From Cryptomeria japonica (Eukaryota > Streptophyta > Pinopsida > Cupressales > Cupressaceae), in NCBI RefSeq assembly GCF_030272615.1, contig NC_081406.1, forward strand, positions 399,416,939 through 399,480,938: DNA of 64,000 bases, given 5' to 3'. The notes below the pieces were generated by a model. The model made no database searches and was not told the DNA's origin. It saw only the letters and a program-made list of their open reading frames with translations. A program made the translations under genes and the position numbers. Shown here piece after piece: positions 24,393 through 33,760 of this stretch. Within the stretch, counting starts at the first letter, position 1. Each line of letters starts with the position of its first letter.

Positions 24393-25508
24393 TTAGTTGG
24401 ATGAATAATCTCCTGTTGATGTAGGATTACCTTGTTCTATCGGTGTAGTGATAGATTCATCACCTCTCTGATCTCTCTTTCTAATCCATTGTTTTGAAAA
24501 TTCTTGCTTGATTGCAGTCACCTTCTCTTTTCCTTTGTTATTAGATCCTTTATTGTTCACCTGTACATTCTTGCTTCTACAAAATTTGGCAATATGCCCA
24601 ATCTTGTTACATGCATAACAAGTTACATTGTTTCTCTGAATAGCCTTTCCATAACCTTGACTGGTTTGAGTTCTGCATTGATTAGATAAATGTCCAAATC
24701 TACCATAAACATAGCATTTCACATTCATTCTGCAATTGTCTGAGTTATGACCATTTTTATTGCATTTGGAACATTGACCGGTGGGTAAGTTTGTATTTTG
24801 ATTATTCCTAAATCTGCAATGATTTGCTCTATGACCAAATTTGTTGCAATTAAAACATTTTCCATTAAATTTATAAGCATTAAGTTGCCTTACTAGTTTG
24901 TTGTGATCATGATTGTTTGCAGTCCTGGGACTTTCTCCATGTTCAAATCCAAGTCCAATTGTTTCTCCATCAGGTTTCTAACTTTTCAGCATATCATCAA
25001 GATTATCTGAACTCTTCTTGAATTTGTCTTTGTATTCATTTGCAATGATCAACTCACTTTCCAAAGTGCTAACTTGTCTCAAAAGTTCCTCTTTGTCATG
25101 TTGCATGTGAATCAAATCAGTTTTAAGCATATCATTTTCATAACTAAGCCTTTGAGATTCATCTGATCTTTCATTTAGTCTTCTGGCCAAATCTTCTTCA
25201 TTCCTCTTTCTATCTTCAATATCCTTGCATAGTCTCATGGTTAAATCTTGCATCTCATTCTTCATGTTACTATTCTCTTGTCTTAATTTGTCTGCAATAT
25301 CTCTAAGAGTTTATTTTTCTTCATCATCTTAATTTTTCAATTGCACATGTAATTCTTTTCTCTTATTCTTTGCTATAACCAGGATATCTCGAAGTGCTTT
25401 GATAAATTCTCGAGCATTTCTAAGTTTATCTTCCAATTTGATATTCTTCAATTTTTCTGCATCAAAATCTTCAAGAGCTCCTTCCAACTGTTGTCTCAAG
25501 CTTTCCAT
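24393..25508 (-). pseudogene. Element B Gag-like protein, coiled coil and four CCHC knuckles
   Basis: The ATG at 25,508 (MESLRQQLEGALEDFDAEKL) lies 60 bp after the PBS. A coiled coil of about 180 residues follows (KNEMQDLTMRLCKDIEDRK, YENDMLKTDLIHMQHDKEE). Zinc knuckles of the form CX2CX4HX4C come next: CFNCNKFGHRANHC, CSKCNKNGHNSDNC, CYVYGRFGHLSNQC (second Cys replaced by Tyr) and CYACNKIGHIAKFC. The tail is Lys/Asn-rich and ends DYSSN. Stops near 25,330 and 24,975 break it. Knuckles of this type bind RNA in retroelement Gag. I see neither a Ty1/copia UBN2 domain nor a Ty3/gypsy gag domain, so assembly, if any, might rest on the coiled coil. Confidence 0.8.
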
Positions 25509-25566
25509 TGGTACTGGTTTCAGAATCTTCCTCGAGTTGTTAGGCTTCTGCAAATAGAGGACTAGG

Positions 25567-25578
25567 CTCTGATACCAA
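25567..25578 (-). other. Primer binding site of element B, tRNA-Met type
   Basis: On - TTGGTATCAGAG follows the 5' LTR end after two bases, the classic plant initiator-Met complement. Element D has TTGGTATCAAAG at the same place. Confidence 0.8.
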
Positions 25579-25580
25579 TT

Positions 25581-26458
25581 GTTAGATACTTGATCAGTCC
25601 CAAAGACACTGAGAGGGGGGAGTGAATCAGTGTCTAACCGATAAATGAAATATTTAAACTTGTTTGCAACTTTACAACCCAAATTAATGTACCGGTAAAC
25701 AAGCAATAAAGCAATAAAGAGAAATAACAGTATAACCATCAATGCACACCATAACACAGATATTTTTGGCGAGGAAACCCAGTAGGGGGAAAATCTCGGT
25801 GGGATTTGTGACCCACAATATTTAATCACTGGCCAATATGAATAAATGTTACTTATAAAATAGGGGCCTGTACATGCAGGAAGGCCAACAGCCTAGAGCT
25901 CACTGCTCAATCACAAAAAGGAGTCACACTGACTACAAAATTGGATAATTAAATCCAATGACAATGTACTGCTCAAAATAGCATCTGCAATGCTGGATTC
26001 AGTACCAGTTTAAGCTATGTCAAATACCTCTACCATAAACCTTTCTTTGCTCTACTCTGCTCTTATTCGCTTATCAAAATTATTACATCAAAATGCATAT
26101 ACAGATATTCGGTCTCATATTCATTACCTAATTACATATTTCGCATACCTTTCACTTTTCACACACCTTTCTCACTTACAAAATGACCTATAAGATCTCA
26201 TACATATATGAGTCTTTATAATACATTATGTCGACTATACAATATAATTATAATACAAAACAATATAATTTCCATGTCGGCTGGGGTGTCGGTAAGATCT
26301 TTTGTCGGTGAAGACTAGGTGCCGGTGCAAATAATCGTGTTGTGCCTTTTGGTGCCGATAGATGATGTCTATTGTTGGTGTAAGTTGTGAACCGTCTTAC
26401 CAGTTGGTTGTCATCAATGACAACATCAACTATTCTCATCTGAGTGTATAATGCCAAC
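25581..26458 (-). repeat. 5' LTR of element B
   Basis: Full LTR of about 878 bp. In element orientation it starts near GTTGGCATTATACACTCAG and ends AGTATCTAAC. Its inner 390 bp match the left LTR. Patches such as AAGCTATGT...GATGCTATTTT and the CGGCACC/CCGACA-rich U3 part match the LTRs of element D, showing family membership. Confidence 0.8.
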
Positions 26459-26463
26459 GGAAT

Positions 26464-26556
26464 TGCCAGAATTTGAAAGCTCAGGTGTTACCCTCTGAAG
26501 ATAATTGGTTTCTATTGCAGCAGGTCTTTGATTTGCTTTTCCCTGTTCAAGCATGA
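26464..26556 (+). pseudogene. 3' end of the long sense ORF of element E
   Basis: This segment continues the frame broken at 20,085: CQNLKAQVLPSEDNW, FLLQQVFDLLFPVQA, then TGA at 26,554-26,556. The reading is open across the junction once element B and one copy of the duplication are removed, so the insertion came after the coding phase, or at least before the two sides drifted apart. Confidence 0.7.
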
Positions 26557-27760
26557 AGTCTCGTCTCCGAACCAACAATTTTGGGTCCTAGCATTCCGTA
26601 GGCAAAAATTCCCCATTTAGTCACCAAGAAATGTTAATATTCTTTTGGAGTGGTTCGTGTGTAGTAGTTTGGTAAAGTTTCGACCCCTTCCTTTAATTTT
26701 TGGCCCGCTCGCGTGTATGCCAAGTGTTGTCTCAGTGTTTCTCTAAGCGGCTCTCTCTTCTTGCTCAGTGTTGAGAGGATGCAGAGTTGTTGAGAGGATG
26801 CAAATTTGTTGCGTGGCGCAGGTCTTTTCTTCGGCATATGTTTCCCAGCACCACCATCTTCCGTGTGCTGGCAGCGACACTTGGTGCCTCCACATTGCAT
26901 GTTTTGGTTCTCTTTTTTGTGTTCGACTTTGGCTCTCCCCTGAGTTGTCATGTGTCTTATTTGATGGTTTGTGAACTAGAATGTTGTTTGCATCGTGATT
27001 TTCTTGTTTTTTAGGTGTAGCGGTCGCCATGATGCAGGTTGAGTAACAACATTAGAGGTTGTTTTCATTGGTTTACGTCTCAGGGAGTACCACGTTGGGA
27101 GATTCTTGATTGGAAGCGGTTGCTAGGATTTTTTTGATGCTTTTGTGTTGTTTGTTGAAGGTCGAGGGCTGTATATAGGCCTTCTTTCTATTTTTTTAAG
27201 GGTTCAAACTTTCGTGAAAATTGATTAGACTTTGGCTCATTGAAAATCCTTTATGTTAATTAAGTTGGGTGAATGATAAACATATCAGATTGTGCCTATG
27301 GCCTCTGTGGTTGTTTTATTTGAAGCTTAATAAATTGACTTATATGTTGTATTCAAATTTAGTAACTTCTTTGATATATGTTGTGAGACTCTACAAATTA
27401 AACTATGTTTTAGGAGTTGTTATCTGTTGGATGAATGGTGAATGTCATATTATGTTGAATGAGTTTAGTTTTATTGTCTTCTCTAATGGTGATGAGCATG
27501 CAGATTGCTGAATGGGCTTTAAAACTGCATGTATCTGAGTTTTATGTGCTACTAGTGTCCTAAAAATATTTTGGCGTATCTCCTAAGTAGTGTAGCTTTT
27601 TAATTTTTGCTATTCCCCTTTTCTCCCCCAATTGTATGAAGAGTCGGCTTCTCAAACTCGAAGGTTATTTAGTGAATCTCGTGCAAAAGGTCCCCCATCA
27701 CTGAATTTCCCATAAGATTGTTAGCGTTTAATGTAAAATTAGGAGTAAACAGGTTCCAAA
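26557..27760 (+). repeat. Possible 3' LTR or promoter region of element E
   Basis: No coding sequence. GTATATAGG at 27,171-27,179 is a good TATA box on +, and a TG start such as TGTTAATATTCTTTTGG at 26,633 lies about 540 bp upstream. The place, just after the last ORF of E, is right for a 3' LTR. I find no clear PPT, no second copy in the window and no target duplication, so this is a guess from position. Confidence 0.3.
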
Positions 27761-28485
27761 ATAATAATAATGACTCGCAATACTAAAACATCTTCATTAT
27801 TTAATAATAGAAATTATCATAATTCTGAGTATCTTTTATTTTCGAGGCGCACTATCAAATTGATCACGTTTTGCACACCATTATGTTTACAATCACAAAC
27901 CCTCTTTTTCTTTGATAAATAGCAATACCTTATTTCATAACCTCCACTACAAGCAAGGAAGATGTTGGTAAAGGATTTGGATTTTGGTTTTTCACTTGTC
28001 GTCTGCATTTGTTTTATAAATCCTTTTTGACAAATCTAAATTTCCTCTTGATTGGAAAACAATATCTATTGCTAATCTTCAAAATTTGAATCAACTTGGA
28101 TCACATTTAACTGCATTGCATTACGAGCGTTCGTCAATGCTTCAATGTTTTTTATAGGAGCATTACAAGCCATAATATCTAACCACATACATGCTTTGAT
28201 GGATGTTCATAAATTGTTAAATATTTTGACTTGGGTGTGACTGAGAGAGTTAAAATTTCATGCAATCAAGCTTAACAACTTGGCCACTGCATCTGCTAGA
28301 AAGTTTCTAAATCGAATCTATGAACATTCTCCAAGCACCATGAGATAATATCTCTCTTAGGCATTCAATCATAACATTCGGGTATATTGCCTTATGATAC
28401 CACATTCTACATGCATGTCACAAGAAATGCATTGGAGCAATATTATCTATCAGAACTTTGGCTCTCTATAATGCTTTGATGGATG
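27761..28485. other. AT-rich stretch, no gene seen
   Basis: No ORF with resemblance to a family. The right part on - may be the eroded 3' side of the PPR-like relic that follows, but stops are too dense to say. Confidence 0.4.
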
Positions 28486-29230
28486 TCAATAGTTTATTTT
28501 AAAACTTCCACTTTCGCAAGTAGGATGATTTGTAAACACTTGAGATTTCAAAACCCTTTCGATACTTCCATTGTATGATCTACAATCATGGTGCATTGCA
28601 GTGAGATACTCTGTCAACATCAAGGTCCCTTGTTTGTGTTTCCAACATACTTTTATTCTGCTACTTTGAATTGGCGCTATGTAAGAAGGATAGCGGCAAA
28701 CATTGTAGAATCCGCTAATTGTATTTGCTTGATAGTTTTTTGTTTTTTTCAATGGAATTCATTTTGGCATTTTCATCATTATGCTTCGGGGCATGTTCAC
28801 ACTCCATTCGAAAGGCAGAGGTTGTGGAGCTTCCTTCACGCCCACCAATGGCATTTTCTTGGAGATTTCTAAAGACTTTTCAACAAATTCTGCAACCATA
28901 GCGTTCATGTGAAGAATGCTATCAAACAATTCGCATGTCGTTCCTACGCTTCAACATTCTGCATACATGTCTACGAAGGCCACAACCATTCTCCATTCTC
29001 ATTCTAATGCTACCAGGAGGATGCTGCTGGTAATAGTTTTGGATTTCGGCTTTGCATCTATTTTAAGTTTCCTGACCCGGTTTTCAATAAATCAATTCTT
29101 TGATCATCAAATTCCACAATTATCCTTATGGAAACCTATTTGTGATTGTGTATTTTGCATGTAGATCCATCACTCGAACAAATTGTTTATGCTTTCACAT
29201 CCAGCATGTATATCTATTGGGGTAGTTGCA
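28486..29230 (-). pseudogene. PPR-like gene relic
   Basis: On - the reading near 28,988-28,956 is VVAFVDMYAEC followed by GTTCELFDSILHMNAMVAEF, which resembles the L/S-type repeat pattern VDMYAKCG...A..LFD....N of plant pentatricopeptide proteins. Further on, IKQIQLADSTMFAAILLT (~28,735-28,685) resembles the P-type stretch ending in TF..IL. Stops are frequent and the frame changes often. PPR proteins bind organelle RNA; this copy could not. The short matches make the call tentative. Confidence 0.35.
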
Positions 29231-29869
29231 ACTTCAATGCCTTGAGAAAACATTTTTTTTTATCCATACCTGATTCTGTTGTCCTCATTTCTGTGTAGGT
29301 AGTAGAGGATACCCACAAGAGTAGTATTAGGTTTATGACATTGCACCCACCAATATCATTTGCTTATAAGTTGAGCACATTCGCACAACTTTTTTAGTGT
29401 TTCCACCTTCTATCGCAAATTCGCAAGCGTCCTTTCAAAAAACCTTTGATCTTCTACGAGATGGCAAAATGCACATTAGCACAAATCAAAGTATGTTCTT
29501 GGCAATCATTTTTTATGTGAACCATTATATAAAAATTCTTTTCACATGGGTCTTTTTATATTGCAGTTTTCAGACTTTACTTTTACATTGCCCATGACAT
29601 AGAGCCAATGTGCATTAATTATTTTGGTTTAAATAAAATTCTTTTATTAACTTCAAGTGGACCTCACATGTAAAGACGATGCCGGTTATTTTTTATTTGT
29701 CTCCTCCTATTGCTGAAAATCATACATATTTTAAATCATTCTAGAATTATTTAAAAGTTTGGTTTGTTGAATATATTCAAATTATTTCAATAATTTTCAT
29801 CTCTTGTCCCTTTTAGCCAAAATTTAAATTGAACTATGCTAGGATGCATATGAAGAATCCAAAAATGAC
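29231..29869. other. AT-rich stretch, no gene seen
   Basis: No recognisable coding or structural feature. Short helix-forming frames on both strands look accidental. Confidence 0.4.
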
Positions 29870-30800
29870 TTTCTGTCATTTTTCAAATTTCTCAAAATTG
29901 GATAACCTGCATCTGAAAGCGCTTTGGAAAACTAATCAAATCTCATCATGAGACCCTGGAGACTAAGAAACGTAGACTTTTAACCTGAGAATCCATAGAA
30001 ACGAACAATTTCAAAAATTTCATCTTGATGTGCGAGACATTAATTGTCAAAGTAGGCCATAGAAGTTGTTTTGACAAAACACTATTTTCCAAACAACTTA
30101 AAACATGAAAAGTTGAAGTTGTGAAAAAATATCAGATGATGTCCAATCTCCACAAAAACTATCAGACATGCATATGAAGGTGACATATGCTTTCAAAATG
30201 GTTTCTCACGATGATCAACAGGTATTAAGAAATAAATTTCCAAAGTTGGCCTCCTGAAAATTAGTGTGCACTACATTGTGCAGATCTAAACAATTTGCAG
30301 GCGGAACTGACTTGAGAAAAATATCAGATGAATTGATGAGACCTAAAAACTTGCACAGGAGTTCATTGTAGTATGGAGAATTGTGAGGATTCATTGGTTT
30401 GGTATGGGAGTCAAATGGATGTGAAATATTAATTTCAACCGAAGGCCACTTTGGTAAATTTTACACTGTGTAAGTAATTTGAATAAATTACAAATGGATT
30501 GGGCTTGGGAAAAATAGCAAATGAGGTCCTAAGATTCTAAAAATGGGCAAAGGGATACACTAGCATAGGGAAAATCATTTGGAGCAATTAGTTTGGTGGG
30601 AAATTCATCAGGGACTGAGTTATTGACTTTGGAAAATGGCTTACTTGAAAGATTTTATGATATGCACATTTCAAAATCATAAAACTTTGTACTTCAAAAT
30701 AATGTCAGATTTGACTATGAGGGGTTGAGAATTGACACACATACATATTTATGAGAGTTGAACATGATGGAAGAGTTAATTTTCTTACTAGTCATCATAT
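29870..30800. repeat. Degenerate tandem repeat, period about 192 bp
   Basis: A landmark of the form ATCAGATGA recurs at 29,935 (ATCAAATCT), 30,131, 30,323, 30,515 (AGCAAATGA) and 30,704 (GTCAGATTT). The spacings are 196, 192, 192 and 189. A second landmark, CAAAGT(T/A)GGCC, recurs about 110 bp before each (CAAAGTAGGCC, CAAAGTTGGCC, ACCGAAGGCC). About five strongly diverged units are present. The period lies near plant satellite and nucleosome lengths, but the units are too decayed to call this a live satellite. Confidence 0.6.
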
Positions 30801-31130
30801 TTAAGGAGGCATTTTTTAGGATTATTACTGATTTTCTTAGTATATGGAAATCTAAATTTTGCAAAAAATTAGGGTTCCAACAGAAACCATCCTTCAAACT
30901 AAAATTATCACTGCTCAAAGTTTTGATAATGGCTTCTTTTGGACTATATTTTCCCTTGAACTCATCTATGAAGGGTTTCATACCTTTTTTATGCTTGGAA
31001 TACCTTCATTGGAGCTATCTTCTAAGGAGGATTTGATCTTTGTTCATAATATAGAGCTATAGAGATATAACCTCCCTACCACTATGATTGTGACCTAAGG
31101 CTTCTCTATGTCTTTTTGGCCATTTGATAG
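30801..31130. other. AT-rich stretch before element F, no gene seen
   Basis: Nothing recognisable. It is the left flank of the LTR that begins at 31,131. Confidence 0.4.
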
Positions 31131-32259
31131 TGTATACACCTAAAAATGGCTATGATTAATCAAATAAATATTTATTATTTATTATTTATTTAATGACTAT
31201 TCTTCTATCAAATAAATAAATTGAAAAGTTTATTTCTTTTCATTCATCGGTTATATTCCTTTATGTCAATTTATTAATTAAATATTAATAATTTTAATTA
31301 ACTATCTTCATAATTCTTTTAAAAGTTTTCCTTGATTAAATAATTCTAAATTATTTAATTAAATCTTTTCCACTTAATTCTCTTTTCCACACCATTAAGC
31401 CAACTCACATGCCATCTCATTATTATGTGGCTAAATAAATTAATTTTCTTAATATTTAAATTAGTCACATTAATCGTCAACTTCCTCTTCCTAGTCAAGA
31501 GGAGGAAGAAATCCAATTGTCTTCTCAATCCATATATTCTCTCTACTGCTCCTAAATCCTTGGAGGAAGTTCTGTCCACCTTACCCTAGTCAACATCCGC
31601 TTGTCCTACATTTCCTAGATCATCTCCAACCATCCTATATTCTTGGGTTTTCATCTCTGGTCAAGGTGAGAATGTTGCCACTTGGACTCTTCTCCCATCT
31701 TTTTCTCCATCTTGCATGTGTAGGAGGAACATTTTCCTCCTTTCTCTCTCACATTCTAACCAATCATTCTCAGCCATTTATCTATCGAGATTCACTCTCA
31801 ATTGCAACATCCTTGCCATGTAGGATTTTTCTCATGCAAAGTCTATAAAAGATACATTTTTCCAAGCAATTAGAGGATAGTCACTATCAAGAATTCAAAC
31901 AATCTTAGAGCATTCAAGCAGTTTTCAAGCATTCAAAGTGTGCCTTAGACTTAGTTTCATCATAGCAACATCATAATATCCATCTTGCATTGCATATTTC
32001 ACCTAGTTTGCATGTTACATCTAGATACCATAGTCCATTCATCTTTGTCATCTTGAAGCAAATTAGTGCAATCTGAAAGAAATCATACCAACAAACAAGA
32101 GCAGAAGGTCATAGGACACAATGAGACAACAAATAGAGGTTTACTTGTTTTAGTTTACTTCTTTTATATGCTTCATTGGTAACTTGGTTTTTCTATAGGA
32201 TTTCAAGTTGTGGTAGCTTAATTTAGTAGTCTTGCAGAATAGTTATTTTTCCATGTTAC
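31131..32259 (+). repeat. Element F: 5' LTR, Tat/Ogre-like
   Basis: The stretch begins TGTATACACCTAAAAATGG and ends just before TTTTTTGGCACCCACCGTGG, which is the PBS block familiar from plant Tat/Ogre elements. Length is about 1.13 kb. A TATA box (CTATAAAAG) at 31,843-31,851 divides U3 from R. No second LTR is found in the window, so the 3' end cannot be placed. The exact last base is uncertain because the terminal CA is mutated. Confidence 0.65.
31843..31851 (+). promoter_or_regulatory. TATA box in the LTR of element F
   Basis: CTATAAAAG is about 710 bp into the LTR, with a plausible transcription start near 31,875. Confidence 0.5.
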
Positions 32260-32264
32260 TTTTT

Positions 32265-32279
32265 TGGCACCCACCGTGG
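32265..32279 (+). other. Primer binding site of element F
   Basis: TGGCACCCACCGTGG lies directly after the LTR. The same block with GGCGCCC in place of GGCACCC is common in Tat/Ogre-type elements, so one transition has probably occurred. Confidence 0.65.
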
Positions 32280-33760
32280 GGCTCTTGCTCTATTTTTACT
32301 GATTTAATTTGTTCTAATCTATGCAGGTTCCAAGTCCACAGAGTCACGCTTTTGTCCCGCAAAGTTGTGCATTTAGTTTACAGCTTAGTGCATTCATTTA
32401 GTAGAGTTTGGCATTAATTACAGAATTTAGTGCTTTCTTTTCTCAAATTTTCTCATTTACCACATACTTTAGCGCATTTGCCATATTGTTTAGCACATAG
32501 GTTTCATACTTTAGTGCATTTATTGCTTAGAGTAGCGCATGTGTAGAACAATGTAGCGCATTTGAAGTTTTTTTTAGTGCATTTGTAGTCTTTTAGTGCA
32601 TTTATTCCAAATAGGTGTCCCATTTTTCATTGTCTAACATTTTGTAAGTATACACGACTGTCGAAGACTAAAAAACTAAAACTACTCAATGGTGATTTTG
32701 CTTGCATTTAGGAACCTAATTTAATTAGGAGGCAGTGATTGATCATTTTGTTTCATATAATTTAATTAGGCAGTTAATTTACAACATATATATATAAAAT
32801 AAAAATAAAAAGAAACAACAACAACAACAACAAAAATCTGCATCTTTGATTTCCTAAAGTAGTTGCACATACATTAACTTGGGTGGTCAATAAATTAGTG
32901 TTTTCTTTTTTTGCACAAAATGATAGGTGACGATGCTCTCCCCTTTATTGGGTGATCAAAAAGCCCGACTCACTTTTTAGATTGGTGTTACCTATTAGAG
33001 GGTCTACCTCATGAGTAGCCCATAAGGCCAAGTGAGAGGGAATGACCAAAGAGGCTCCAAGCCACAATAAATAAATGCACTTGTGAGTAAACTCATAAGT
33101 GATGGGTTTCGTTGTGTCATACTAATGTCAGTCTCCCCCAATACCCATAGTGGTTTGTGAAAACCCGCAAGGGCTGGGAGGCCTCTTTTTATAAGAGTGA
33201 AACACTACATGTATGGCCACCCGAAGAGATGCACTTACTAGAAAATTATGTTATTAGAAGCCTACCCTTTCTATTTGTTGACACAAGAGTTTTGATACAC
33301 GCATTCTGAAGATTCCTCTCATGTACTCCTTGATTTGAGATAGAAAATTGATGAAAATCTCAGTATTTTAAAAATTTGAAACTTGATATGCCCGAGAAGT
33401 GATGCAATGTTTTGGTGTTTCCAAGTGATGTCTCAGAATTACCTCAGAATTAGCCTTCTTCCTTCAAACAAAATTTTGAGCTTATTGGCCAATTGATAAG
33501 GGTTTCCTATGAAGTAAGCAACCCTTCTACACTTTGGGCTCTGCAAAACATAGACGGGTTGACCTATGGAAATACCTATAAATTCATACCCACTAAACCA
33601 GTATTGTATTAAAATAGATAGTTCTCAATTACACAAAATTTAAATACTAATAAGAGACTTAGAATTGGCCATATTCTACCTATTATATAAGATATCATCG
33701 CAAGAGAATTAGAATCTTCAACATAAACAAATAACAAAATAAATGAAAATGATTGATTTA
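32280..33760 (+). other. Leader of element F
   Basis: Non-coding leader after the PBS. It contains the degenerate TTAGTGCATT repeats at 32,370-32,600, a (CAA) run at 32,814-32,836 and a block with CCCGCAAGGGCTGGGAGG (~33,160). I find no gag start. Long leaders are known in Ogre-like elements; the rest of this element seems lost or eroded. Confidence 0.45.
32370..32600 (+). repeat. Degenerate TTAGTGCATTT / TAGCGCATTT repeats
   Basis: At least ten variants of TTTAG(T/C)GCATTT are spaced unevenly by 15-40 bp, for example TTTAGCGCATTTG, TTTAGTGCATTTATT and GTAGCGCATTTG. The motif is more constant than its spacers, unlike a simple microsatellite. Confidence 0.6.

Larger units (their letters stand above)
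20086..26458 (-). mobile_element. Element B: LTR retrotransposon without pol, on minus strand
   Basis: LTR sequence at both ends (20,086-20,475 truncated; 25,581-26,458 full), with a tRNA-Met type PBS next to the right LTR. Flanks read AGAAT (20,081-20,085) and GGAAT (26,459-26,463), a 5-bp target duplication with one change. The exact base is uncertain because the canonical TG start could be one base earlier. Removing the element joins LDQN to CQNLKAQ in frame in the sense ORF of E, good independent support. The interior holds a Gag-like ORF with four CCHC knuckles and a large ORF2. There is no protease, reverse transcriptase, RNase H or integrase. It belongs to the same family as element D (56,659-63,594). 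Confidence 0.85.
1..26556 (+). mobile_element. Element E: Tat-like Ty3/gypsy retrotransposon, partial and nested
   Basis: This is the oldest layer of the nest. Its visible pieces are 1-1672, 14,648-20,085 and 26,464-26,556, with a possible 3' LTR beyond. They join because the insertions A and B each carry matching target duplications at both edges. With A removed, the pol stop (1571) and the stop of the antisense ORF (14,776) are only about 230 bp apart and convergent. The order on + is pol end, antisense ORF, sense ORF, then a promoter-like or LTR-like stretch. Plant Tat-lineage elements (Retand, Grande, Ogre relatives) are known for extra and antisense ORFs downstream of pol; the assignment here rests on that layout and on the pol sequence. 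The 5' LTR, gag and most of pol lie left of the window. Confidence 0.65.

Noticed and set aside
29870-30800. Live centromeric satellite
   Set aside because: The period is suggestive, but only about five strongly diverged units remain; no homogeneous array is present.
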